From the NCBI GenBank assembly GCA_900547565.1, contig URHI01000021.1, positions 1 to 20,101 of the forward strand: a DNA stretch of 20,101 nt, read 5' to 3'. The translations under genes were made by a program, and so were the position numbers. The DNA comes from an uncultured Eubacteriales bacterium. GTDB lineage: Bacteria > Bacillota > Clostridia > Oscillospirales > CAG-272. Numbering within the stretch: the stretch's first letter is position 1; each line of letters begins with the position of its first letter. Positions 1 through 7,692 of this stretch are shown here, piece after piece. The notes below the pieces were generated by a model that searched no databases, was not told the DNA's origin, and saw only the letters and a list, made by a program, of their open reading frames with translations.

Positions 1-1
1 T

Positions 2-1399
2 TTACGCATTGTTCACATTCGCAAGATAATCATGCATGAAGGCTATCTGCTTTTCAACAGAGGATTTTCCGGTTCCGCCGGCAGATGTACGGCGCCGCAC
101 ACAGCTGACAAGATCAATGGCGTCGTAAACGTCCTCTCCAAACGCCGAATCAAAGCTTTCATATATATCAAGCGGAATGTCCTCAAGCACCTGACCGTGC
201 TTCACAGCATATCCGACTATTCGCCCAACCGTATTGTAGGCCGAGCGGAAAGGTATTCCCTTGCCTACCAGGTAATCAGCAAGGTCGGTTGCGTTGATGA
301 AGCCACGACGCGCAGCGTTTTTCATATTATCGCGGCGCACCTTCATGGTAGCAATCATAGGAGTAAACACGCCAAGGCACATTTTTACAGTATCGCAGCA
401 GTCAAAAACGGCCTCTTTGTCCTCCTGCATATCCTTATTATATGCCAGCGGAAGCCCCTTCATAGTCGTCAGCAGACCGATAAGATGGCCGTAAACACGC
501 CCGGTTTTGCCGCGTACAAGCTCCGCCATGTCGGGATTCTTTTTCTGCGGCATGATACTGGAGCCGGTGGTATAGCTGTCATCAAGCTCGATAAACCCGA
601 ATTCCCACGATGACCACAGAATCACTTCTTCGGCAAACCGTGACATGTGCATCATGAGTATGGACAGCGCGCTCATAAGTTCAAGGCAAAAATCCCGGTC
701 GGATACACCGTCAATGCTGTTCTGCGTTATGCCGTCAAAGCCCAGCTCCTCGGCTACCGCGAGACGGTCGGTATCATATGTCGTTCCGGCCAGCGCGCAG
801 CTCCCGAGAGGTGACTCGTTCATGCGTGCTCCGGCATCACAAATACGCATAACATCCCGATAAAACATGTACGAATATGCCATAATGTGATGTGAAAACA
901 GAATAGGTTGCGCACGCTGAAGATGAGTGTATCCGGGCATTATTGCGTCAATATTCTGTTCGGCAATGCTGACAATGGCTGACATGAGCCGTTGTATCGC
1001 TACGACGATACTGTCTGCCTCGTCACGCAGATACATACGCAGATCCAATGCCACCTGATCGTTGCGGCTGCGTGCGGTGTGCAGTTTTTTCCCAACGTCG
1101 CCGATGCGTGCTGTAAGCTCGGCCTCTACAAACATGTGTATGTCCTCGGCACCCGGAACGATCTCCAGTTTGCCCGAGTCTATGTCCTCAAGTATGCCGC
1201 GCAATCCGTCGGAAATCTTGATCGCGTCATCAGGTGTGATGATTCCCTGCTTTGCCAGCATACCTGCGTGCGCAATTGATCCAGTGATATCCTGACGATA
1301 CATTCTGCGGTCAAATGACAGCGATGAATTGAAATCGTCAGCCAGGCTGTTGAGCGGTTTTTCAAACCGTCCGGCCCACATTTTCTGATTGTTGCTCAT
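2..1399 (-). CDS. argH: Argininosuccinate lyase
   Basis: Cleaves argininosuccinate to arginine and fumarate, the last step of arginine synthesis, in the cytoplasm; the active family forms homotetramers. The 465-residue protein is full length for the family (about 460). Family landmarks are HTARSRND (107-114), the GYTHLQ stretch with the catalytic-region T158/H159 (156-161), and the fumarase/lyase-superfamily loop GSSIMPQKKNPD (279-290), whose second serine (S281) is the usual catalytic residue. The ATG start lies 6 bases after the argG stop, so the two genes are cotranscribed and probably translationally coupled; I see only a weak ribosome site (GGAC within the end of argG). The TAA stop is at the very edge of the window, so any downstream terminator is not visible. 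Recognition is secure. Confidence 0.97.
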   Translation of the reverse strand: MSNNQKMWAGRFEKPLNSLADDFNSSLSFDRRMYRQDITGSIAHAGMLAKQGIITPDDAIKISDGLRGILEDIDSGKLEIVPGAEDIHMFVEAELTARIGDVGKKLHTARSRNDQVALDLRMYLRDEADSIVVAIQRLMSAIVSIAEQNIDAIMPGYTHLQRAQPILFSHHIMAYSYMFYRDVMRICDAGARMNESPLGSCALAGTTYDTDRLAVAEELGFDGITQNSIDGVSDRDFCLELMSALSILMMHMSRFAEEVILWSSWEFGFIELDDSYTTGSSIMPQKKNPDMAELVRGKTGRVYGHLIGLLTTMKGLPLAYNKDMQEDKEAVFDCCDTVKMCLGVFTPMIATMKVRRDNMKNAARRGFINATDLADYLVGKGIPFRSAYNTVGRIVGYAVKHGQVLEDIPLDIYESFDSAFGEDVYDAIDLVSCVRRRTSAGGTGKSSVEKQIAFMHDYLANVNNA

Positions 1400-1405
1400 G
1401 TCGTA

Positions 1406-2635
1406 TTATTTCAGTCCGTTCTTTGCCTTCATTTTTGCGTAGACCTTGGTGGGCAGTCCGTACAGTGTGATAAAGCCGGCGGCGTCATTCTGGTTGTAAA
1501 CCTCGTCCTCATCAAACGTGGCAATCTCGGGGTCGTACAGCGAGTACGGAGAGGTTACGCCTGCGTTTATCATATTTCCCTTATACAGCTTGAGTTTGAC
1601 ATCACCCGTGACGGTGCGCTGTGTTGTTTTGACAAATGCCAGTATAGCTTCGGTAAGCGGTGTAAACCATTGCGCCGAATAAACCAGCTCTGCCAGCTTT
1701 TGCGCCACAAGCGCCTTGTAGTGTGCAGTCTCCTTGTCAAGACAAAGCGACTCAAGTACGGCGTGTGCGTGATACAGTATTGCACCGCCGGGTGTCTCAT
1801 ATACTCCGCGGCACTTCATACCGACAAGACGGTTTTCAACTATGTCAAGCAGGCCGATGCCGTTTGCCCCTCCCAGCTGATTCAGCTTGGCAACAAGCTC
1901 AACCGCCCCCATTTCAACTCCGTCAACTGCGGTGGGTATTCCCTGTTCAAAATGAACGGTTACATACGTCGGCTTGTCGGGAGCCTGCTCGGGCGATACG
2001 CCCATTTCAAGAAATCCTTTTTTATTGTATTGCGGCTCATTGGCCGGATCCTCAAGATCAAGTCCCTCGTGCGACAGGTGCCAGATGTTCTTGTCCTTGG
2101 AGTAATTGGTTTCACGGCTGATGCGAAGCGGCACATTGTGAGCTTCGGCGTAATCGATCTCTTCGTTACGGGATTTTATGTTCCACTCACGCCACGGTGC
2201 TATGACGGGAATGTCGGGGGCAAACGCCTTGATGGCCAACTCAAAACGGACCTGGTCATTTCCCTTACCTGTACACCCATGGCAAATTGCATCAGCCCCC
2301 TCGGCAATGGCAATCTCTGCTACGCGCTTGGCAATGGGAGGGCGTGCAAACGCCGTGCCGAGCATGTAGTCTTCGTACAGTGCACCCGCCTGAACGCACG
2401 GGAAAACATAGTCCTCGAGAAATTCTTTAGTCAGATCCTCGATATACAGCTTGGAAGCACCTGTTTTGAGCGCTTTTTCTTCAAGCCCTTCAAGCTCCTC
2501 GGCCTGGCCGACGTTACCCGAAACGGCGATGACCTCGCAATCGTTGTAGTTTTCCTTGAGCCACGGAATTATTATAGATGTGTCAAGGCCGCCGGAATAC
2601 GCCAGAACGACCTTTTTGATTTTGCTTTTATCCAT
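1406..2635 (-). CDS. argG: Argininosuccinate synthase
   Basis: Joins citrulline and aspartate with ATP to make argininosuccinate, the penultimate step of arginine synthesis. The 409-residue length is normal. The N-terminal ATP-pyrophosphatase P-loop is seen as YSGGLDTS (13-20), and the second family signature GCTGKGNDQVRFE lies at 120-132. The ATG is preceded by a strong ribosome site, GGAGGAAA on the minus strand (2642-2649), six bases from the start. It is the first gene of an argG-argH operon. The promoter at 2671-2699 overlaps an ARG-box-like sequence, which suggests repression by ArgR/AhrC with arginine as corepressor; no argR gene is in the window. The long open frame on the opposite strand across this gene is a coding shadow. 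Confidence 0.97.
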   Translation of the reverse strand: MDKSKIKKVVLAYSGGLDTSIIIPWLKENYNDCEVIAVSGNVGQAEELEGLEEKALKTGASKLYIEDLTKEFLEDYVFPCVQAGALYEDYMLGTAFARPPIAKRVAEIAIAEGADAICHGCTGKGNDQVRFELAIKAFAPDIPVIAPWREWNIKSRNEEIDYAEAHNVPLRISRETNYSKDKNIWHLSHEGLDLEDPANEPQYNKKGFLEMGVSPEQAPDKPTYVTVHFEQGIPTAVDGVEMGAVELVAKLNQLGGANGIGLLDIVENRLVGMKCRGVYETPGGAILYHAHAVLESLCLDKETAHYKALVAQKLAELVYSAQWFTPLTEAILAFVKTTQRTVTGDVKLKLYKGNMINAGVTSPYSLYDPEIATFDEDEVYNQNDAAGFITLYGLPTKVYAKMKAKNGLK

Positions 2636-2670
2636 TTGTAGTTTCCTCCACAGTGTTTTTTGATGTATAT

Positions 2671-2699
2671 ATATTACACCAGTTTGAATATTTTTTCAA
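2671..2699 (-). promoter_or_regulatory. Candidate sigma-A promoter of argGH
   Basis: Read on the minus strand, TTGAAA (2694-2699, five of six matches to the -35 consensus) is followed after 17 bases by TAATAT (2671-2676, four of six). Transcription would start near 2664, leaving a leader of about 30 bases that includes the GGAGGAAA ribosome site. This leader is too short for a T-box or riboswitch, so control is more likely at initiation. The -35 and much of the spacer are covered by an ARG-box-like sequence. Confidence 0.6.
2685..2698 (-). promoter_or_regulatory. ARG-box-like operator over the argG promoter
   Basis: The minus strand reads TGAAAAAATATTCA, matching the known ArgR/AhrC half-operator consensus TGAATwwwwATTCA at 13 of 14 positions. 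It overlaps the -35 hexamer and upstream spacer of the argG promoter, so bound repressor would exclude RNA polymerase. A weaker neighbouring box (about 9 of 14) lies three bases away at 2668-2681, as in paired operators. The region is AT-rich, so chance matches are a real concern; function is inferred. Confidence 0.5.
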
Positions 2700-2800
2700 T
2701 AGAAAAACTGAAAATAAAAAATTTTCTACATCATTTACAATTTTAAAGCAATATATTTGCTTTTTTTGTGCGTTATATTAATGTCAAATGCATGACTGCG

Positions 2801-2814
2801 TGAATAATTATTCT
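2801..2814 (+). promoter_or_regulatory. Second ARG-box-like site, distal
   Basis: TGAATAATTATTCT matches the ArgR/AhrC box consensus TGAATwwwwATTCA at 13 of 14 positions; only the last base differs. It lies 116 bases (centre to centre) from the box over the argG promoter and 36 bases upstream of the -35 of the rightward promoter at 2851. It could be an auxiliary operator for a hexameric ArgR or could affect the rightward operon. No good partner box is seen immediately beside it. Binding is inferred from sequence only. Confidence 0.4.
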
Positions 2815-2850
2815 AACCAAAGGCTTGCTTACAAAAAATTCGGTGTGGTG

Positions 2851-2879
2851 TTTACAAAACTCGTTAATTATGCTATAAT
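2851..2879 (+). promoter_or_regulatory. Strong extended -10 promoter of the DUF951-yfhO-ruvAB operon
   Basis: TTTACA (2851-2856) is followed after exactly 17 bases by TATAAT (2874-2879), which is preceded by TG plus one base (2871-2873), the extended -10 element. Expected transcription start is near 2886, about 25 bases before the TTG start of the DUF951 gene. No other good promoter is seen before yfhO, ruvA or ruvB, so it may drive all four genes. Confidence 0.75.
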
Positions 2880-2910
2880 TACTAATAATACTTATATTGG
2901 GAGGCAGGCT

Positions 2911-3102
2911 TTGGAAATAATCCGATTTTTCGCAAATGACGTGCTTGAATTGAAAAAGCCGCACCCCTGTGGCTCAAACCGCTTTCGTGTCATACGGGTG
3001 GGCGGTGTTGTCAGGCTGGAGTGCCTTGGCTGCGGCCGGGACATGACACTTGATCGCATCAAGCTTGAGAAAAACGTCAAGCGGGTTATAAGCGGTAGCT
3101 GA
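2911..3102 (+). CDS. DUF951 family small zinc-ribbon-like protein
   Basis: A 63-residue protein of the DUF951 family, a small conserved Firmicutes family of unknown molecular function. It has HPCGSN (18-23) and CLGCG (38-42), giving Cys20, Cys38 and Cys41 as likely metal ligands, then a basic C-terminus (RIKLEKNVKRVI). The TTG at 2911 is chosen as start: it has GGGAGG (2899-2904) six bases upstream, yields the usual family length and N-terminus, and lies just downstream of a strong promoter (2851-2879). The in-frame ATG at 2788 would give a 104-residue product, but that start is upstream of the promoter and the extra 41 residues do not resemble the family. First gene of a rightward operon, 37 bases before yfhO. 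Family assignment is good; function unknown. Confidence 0.88.
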   Translation: MEIIRFFANDVLELKKPHPCGSNRFRVIRVGGVVRLECLGCGRDMTLDRIKLEKNVKRVISGS

Positions 3103-3139
3103 GTCAGGACCGCATTAATAATTACGGAAGGCAAAAATC

Positions 3140-5947
3140 ATGGAAAAAAAGAAATATTCCCCGGCCGGCGTATGGACCGGCATACGCAACGGCTTCCGCC
3201 GACTTGCGACAATGGACAGCATTTATCTTGCGTTTGCTTTTATCATCCCGGTTGTAATAATGTATATAATATACATCGCCATGGAAATTCACCCGTTTGG
3301 CGACGGCTCTGTGCTTGTACTTGACCTCAACGGTCAGTATGTATATTTTTATGAGGCACTGCGCCGCTTTATATACGGAGATGCAAGCCTGCTGTACTCA
3401 TTCTCCCGCGCGCTCGGCGGAGAATTCATGGGTATTTATGCCTACTACGTTGCAAGCCCATTCTCATACATCGTTGCCCTGTTCCCGCAGACAAAAATGC
3501 TTGAGGCCCTGCTGTTCATATTCCTGCTTAAAACAGGACTCAGTGGCTTTACCTTCGGGTTCTATATTCACAAGACCGGTAAGAGCCGTAGCAAGATCGC
3601 CACTGTGATTTTCTCATGCATGTATGCGCTTTCCGCTTATGCAATTGTACAGCAGCACAATTCAATGTGGATAGATGCGCTGATCTGGCTGCCAATTATC
3701 ACGTATGCCATTGAGCAGCTGATAAAATACGGCAAGTTCAGAATGTATGTAGTATTTCTGGCGCTCACGCTTGCCAGCCACTTTTATATCGGCTACATGG
3801 TGTGCTTCTGGTGCGTGGCTTATTTCTTCTATTATTATTTATCCACCAATACAGAAAACCTCAACAACCCGCTCTGCGAAAAGCATCATTTTGCAAAGAC
3901 CTTCGGCCGTTTTGCAGGCTATTCCGTGCTGTCTGCCGGCATAGCCATGCTGGTACTGCTTACCGCATATTACTCTCTGACGTTCGGTAAAACCACATTC
4001 ACCGATCCAAGCTGGAAATTCAGCTTCAAATTTGATATTATTCAGCTACTGGTTAAATTTTTACCTGGCTCATTTGACACTGTACGTCCTGAGGGATTAC
4101 CTTTCGTTTACTGCGGCACACTGGCTCTCATACTGGTACCGGTATATTTTCTGTCCTCCAAATTCTCGGCAAGAGAAAAGATCATGTCGGGCTGCATGAT
4201 CATGTTTTTTGTGCTTAGCTTTTCAATCAGCGTGGTTGATCTTGTCTGGCACGGATTCCAGAAGCCCAACTGGCTCAATTACCGTTACAGCTTTATGCTC
4301 TGCTTCTTTCTGCTGGTTCTGGCCTGCCGAGCTTTCTCGGAAATTCAAAGCATCAGTTCCAAAACAATTCTCGCTGTCTGTACCGGGTTGGCGGGATTGA
4401 TCGTATTCATTCAGACACTCAATTATGAATATGTAGATGATCTTCAGACAATATGGCTGTCGCTGCTGTGCGTGACGGTTTACCTTATTCTGCTGTGCCT
4501 GTTCAAATCATCAAGATTCAAGGAAAACATGCTGCTGATACTGGCATTTGCGGTCAGCTTTGAGTTGTTTGCAAACGGCTTGTCCAATGTGGTCGGTCTT
4601 GACAAGGACGTTGTTTATTCAGGCTATTCGGGGTACAATAATTTCCTGGCATCCTACCGCCCCATTGTCAATACCGTCAAAAACAACGATACGTCGTTCT
4701 ACCGAATGGAAAAAACCATACACCGCAAGGTAAACGACAACATGGCGCTCGGCATGCGTGGTCTGTCAAACTCCACATCAACGCTTAACTCACAAACAAT
4801 AGAATTTCTGCACCGCATGGGCTACACGTCAACATCACACTGGTCAAGCTATAACGGCGGAACACCCGTCAATGATGCCCTGCTGGGTATAAAATATGTC
4901 ATCAGTGCGGAAGACATGTCCGATTATTATGAGCGCGCTTACACTGTCGGCGACTTTACGGCATGGCGCAATCCCTATGCTCTGTCACTGGCATATGGCG
5001 TAGGAACAGATCTTACACAGATCAACGCAGATGACTATGAAACGCCCATGGATTACCTCAACGCCATTATCACGGCGATGCTGGGTGAGGAGGACACTGT
5101 TGAAGTATTCGTTCCGGTGACCATCGACTCACCGACCACAAACTCTCATTGCAATTCGTCGTTTATCGCTGGGCACTACAAATATGCCAAGGCATCTGAC
5201 GACTCTGCGGCTATGGTATATTACACGGTTGACGTTCCGCAGGACGGCAAGCTGTTCTTCTATATCCCCAGCGACTATCAGCGCGAGGTAAAAGTAAAGG
5301 TGAACGGCAGTGATGTCGGCACATTCAACGGCAGCAATGAAGGCAGAATTATTACGCTGGGCAGCTTTGAGAGCGGATCGGCAATAAATCTCACGTTGTC
5401 GCTGCAAAACAACGATCTGTATATCAAAAAAGGATACAGCATGGTGTACTATATTGATTGGGACGTGTACACCGACGCTATGACACGGCTGGCGCAGAAT
5501 CAATATCAGATAAGCGATTATTCCGAAACTTCATTCAATGGCACTATCACGACTGCAAAGGACGGCCAGACCGTTCTTACAACCATTCCCTACGATGAGG
5601 GCTGGCAGATTTATGTTGACGGCGAAAAAGTGGAGATTTTCGAAACGCTTGATGCGCTTATTGCCTTCAATGTTCCTACCTCCGGAAATCATGAGCTGCG
5701 TATGAGATATATGCCGCGTGCGTTTATTATAGGGCTTACCGTAACACTGATAAGCATTGCTCTGTTCGCGGTTATGGCAGTGTTCCACAAAAAGCTGATA
5801 ATAAAGGATCGCCGCGCCGAGCAAGACGGAGATAACGCTTTACCGTCACACGTAGATTATGTCGCCGATAAGCTGACCGACGGTGCTTCAGAGGACGGAG
5901 TGGCTACCACCGAAAATACTCAATCAGACAACGCAAAGGAGAGCTGA
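3140..5947 (+). CDS. yfhO: YfhO family membrane protein, putative GT-C glycosyltransferase
   Basis: A 935-residue polytopic membrane protein. In Bacillus and Listeria, YfhO homologues are GT-C-type enzymes that transfer sugars from undecaprenyl-phosphate onto lipoteichoic or wall teichoic acids outside the membrane; that activity is inferred here. A basic N-terminus precedes the first helix (about 28-50), followed by the extracytoplasmic loop with DLNGQYVYFY (62-71), where D62 is the candidate catalytic acid. LYSFSRALGGEFMG (85-98) is also characteristic of the family. Many helices follow to about residue 480, then a large soluble extracytoplasmic region, the family element PYDEGWQIYVDG, a last helix (about 860-882), and an acidic, Asp/Glu/Thr-rich tail of about 53 residues. 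GGAAGG precedes the ATG. No CsbB-like partner is in the window. The stop abuts the ruvA start. Confidence 0.9.
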   Translation: MEKKKYSPAGVWTGIRNGFRRLATMDSIYLAFAFIIPVVIMYIIYIAMEIHPFGDGSVLVLDLNGQYVYFYEALRRFIYGDASLLYSFSRALGGEFMGIYAYYVASPFSYIVALFPQTKMLEALLFIFLLKTGLSGFTFGFYIHKTGKSRSKIATVIFSCMYALSAYAIVQQHNSMWIDALIWLPIITYAIEQLIKYGKFRMYVVFLALTLASHFYIGYMVCFWCVAYFFYYYLSTNTENLNNPLCEKHHFAKTFGRFAGYSVLSAGIAMLVLLTAYYSLTFGKTTFTDPSWKFSFKFDIIQLLVKFLPGSFDTVRPEGLPFVYCGTLALILVPVYFLSSKFSAREKIMSGCMIMFFVLSFSISVVDLVWHGFQKPNWLNYRYSFMLCFFLLVLACRAFSEIQSISSKTILAVCTGLAGLIVFIQTLNYEYVDDLQTIWLSLLCVTVYLILLCLFKSSRFKENMLLILAFAVSFELFANGLSNVVGLDKDVVYSGYSGYNNFLASYRPIVNTVKNNDTSFYRMEKTIHRKVNDNMALGMRGLSNSTSTLNSQTIEFLHRMGYTSTSHWSSYNGGTPVNDALLGIKYVISAEDMSDYYERAYTVGDFTAWRNPYALSLAYGVGTDLTQINADDYETPMDYLNAIITAMLGEEDTVEVFVPVTIDSPTTNSHCNSSFIAGHYKYAKASDDSAAMVYYTVDVPQDGKLFFYIPSDYQREVKVKVNGSDVGTFNGSNEGRIITLGSFESGSAINLTLSLQNNDLYIKKGYSMVYYIDWDVYTDAMTRLAQNQYQISDYSETSFNGTITTAKDGQTVLTTIPYDEGWQIYVDGEKVEIFETLDALIAFNVPTSGNHELRMRYMPRAFIIGLTVTLISIALFAVMAVFHKKLIIKDRRAEQDGDNALPSHVDYVADKLTDGASEDGVATTENTQSDNAKES

Positions 5948-6574
5948 ATGTTTTACTATATCAGCGGTCAACTGGTACTGCTTGAACCCGGCTGTGCAGT
6001 TATCGATGCCGGAGGTGTGGCGTATAAAATGGCCATTAGTCAGACATCATATGACAATCTGCCCAAAATCTCATTTCGCAAGGAACCTGTCAAAGCCACA
6101 CTGTATACTCATATGTCGGTGCGTGAGGACGGCGTTGAGCTGTTCGGGTTTGCCAGTACGGAAGAGCTGTCCGCATTCAAGCTGCTGATATCGGTTTCCG
6201 GCGTGGGACCAAAGGTGGCACTGTCTGTACTGTCGCTGCTCAGTCCCGAAAAATTCGCGCTGGCAGTATGCACCGAGGACAAAAAAACTATATCCAAGGC
6301 ATCGGGAGTAGGTCCCAAAACAGCCGCACGCATTATTCTTGAACTCAAGGATAAGCTGGCCGCTGCATCACTGCCTGCCAGCGGCGTGCCTGAAACGCAG
6401 GGTGGTGCAACAGCATCGGCGGCAGGCCGGTCGGAACTGTCAGAGGCTATCGATGCTCTGACGGTGCTTGGATATTCGCGTCCTGAGGCGCTTACGGCAC
6501 TCAAGGATATCGACACCTCCGGATTGCCGCTTGAGGAAATTATCCGGCAGGCACTCAAAAAACTGATAAGATAA
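5948..6574 (+). CDS. ruvA: Holliday junction branch migration protein RuvA
   Basis: Binds the four-way Holliday junction as a tetramer and loads the RuvB motor rings during recombination repair. The 208-residue length is normal. The N-terminal OB-fold runs to about 65, followed by two helix-hairpin-helix motifs with SVSGVGPK (82-89) and ASGVGPKTA (118-126), a variable Ala/Gly/Ser-rich linker (about 138-162), and the C-terminal domain III that contacts RuvB (163-208, including ALTVLGYSRPEA). The ATG directly follows the yfhO stop with no intervening base, and its ribosome site (AAGGAGAG) lies inside the end of yfhO, so the two are very likely translationally coupled. Confidence 0.96.
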   Translation: MFYYISGQLVLLEPGCAVIDAGGVAYKMAISQTSYDNLPKISFRKEPVKATLYTHMSVREDGVELFGFASTEELSAFKLLISVSGVGPKVALSVLSLLSPEKFALAVCTEDKKTISKASGVGPKTAARIILELKDKLAAASLPASGVPETQGGATASAAGRSELSEAIDALTVLGYSRPEALTALKDIDTSGLPLEEIIRQALKKLIR

Positions 6575-6587
6575 GGAGCTATCTGAT

Positions 6588-7652
6588 ATGGACGACGAGT
6601 TGGATTTTGAAAACCGGCTGATGAGCAGCTCCTATGTGCCGGAGGACAACGAAACCGATGTGTCACTGCGCCCACGTCGGCTTGACGACTATATCGGTCA
6701 GGAAAAGGCCAAAGAAAACCTGCGAATATATATTAATGCAGCAAAAGGGCGCGGTGATTCACTGGATCATGTTTTGCTATACGGCCCTCCGGGACTCGGA
6801 AAAACGACACTGTCTGCCATAATCGCCAACGAGATGAACGTCAACATAAGAATCACCTCGGGGCCTGCGATCGAAAAGCAGGGGGATCTCGCGGCTATAC
6901 TGACCAATCTCTCACCCGGAGATATACTGTTTATCGACGAGATACACCGGCTCTCCAAAGGTGTTGAGGAAATACTCTACCCCGCGATGGAGGACTACGC
7001 GCTTGACATCATCATAGGCAAGGGCCCCTCGGCGCGCAGCATACGCATCGATCTTCCTCATTTCACGCTGATTGGCGCAACCACACGCGCTGGGCAGCTG
7101 ACTTCCCCTTTGCGTGACCGTTTTGGCGTTATCATGCGGCTCGAGCTGTATACACCGGATGAGCTTGCACGTATTGTAACGCGCAGTGCCGGCATCCTTG
7201 ACATAAGCATATCTCAAGAGGGAGCGTATGAAATCGCATCCCGCTCACGTGGCACTCCGCGTATAGCCAACAGGTTGCTCAAGCGTGTACGTGATTTTGC
7301 GCAGGTCAAGGGAAGCGGCAAGATTGACTCCGAAATTGCAAATTACGCGCTGGGGTGCCTTGATATTGACGAGCTTGGTCTTGATTCCATTGACCGCAGA
7401 ATGTTACAGGCCATAATCAAGCTGTATGACGGAGGGCCTGTCGGCCTTGAAACGCTGGCAGCCACTATCGGAGAAGAAGCGGTAACGCTTGAGGACGTAT
7501 ATGAGCCTTACCTGATGCAGTTGGGATTTCTGTCGCGCACACCTCGCGGACGCTGTGTCACAAAAGCAGCGTATGACCACCTCAATCTTCCTTTTTCAAA
7601 CGTCACGCGCAACGGCGAGCAAATAAGAATTGATGATGAGCAGGGCGATTGA
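6588..7652 (+). CDS. ruvB: Holliday junction branch migration ATPase RuvB
   Basis: Hexameric AAA+ motor that drives branch migration of Holliday junctions with RuvA. The 354-residue protein is full length. It shows Walker A GPPGLGKTT (66-74), Walker B LFIDEIH (114-120), sensor 1 GATTRAG (163-169), the arginine-finger stretch SPLRDRFG (173-180), and the C-terminal winged-helix region with GGPVGLETLAATIGEE. AGGAG (6574-6578) sits nine bases before the ATG; the gap after ruvA is 13 bases. It is the last gene of the rightward operon; 40 bases separate it from the convergent gene and I see no clear terminator there. ruvC, often next to these genes, is not in the window. Confidence 0.97.
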   Translation: MDDELDFENRLMSSSYVPEDNETDVSLRPRRLDDYIGQEKAKENLRIYINAAKGRGDSLDHVLLYGPPGLGKTTLSAIIANEMNVNIRITSGPAIEKQGDLAAILTNLSPGDILFIDEIHRLSKGVEEILYPAMEDYALDIIIGKGPSARSIRIDLPHFTLIGATTRAGQLTSPLRDRFGVIMRLELYTPDELARIVTRSAGILDISISQEGAYEIASRSRGTPRIANRLLKRVRDFAQVKGSGKIDSEIANYALGCLDIDELGLDSIDRRMLQAIIKLYDGGPVGLETLAATIGEEAVTLEDVYEPYLMQLGFLSRTPRGRCVTKAAYDHLNLPFSNVTRNGEQIRIDDEQGD

Positions 7653-7692
7653 ATAACATCTTCTGAATATTATCGCTTATATTTGTCTCGTA

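Noticed and set aside
1670..2641. 323-residue open frame on the plus strand across argG
   Set aside because: It is fully antisense to a secure argG, has no family features or ribosome site, and is explained by codon bias of the real gene.
2636..2670. Possible T-box or riboswitch in the argG leader
   Set aside because: The predicted leader is only about 30 bases, too short for any known riboswitch or T-box.
2745..2767. Terminator-like hairpin (AAAGCAA, loop TATAT, TTGCTTT, then T tract)
   Set aside because: Only seven base pairs with two G-C pairs each arm, in very AT-rich DNA, and there is no gene upstream on the plus strand to terminate. Probably chance.
6109..6675. 188-residue serine-rich open frame antisense to ruvA
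   Set aside because: Low-complexity product and complete overlap with ruvA and the ruvB start; a shadow frame.
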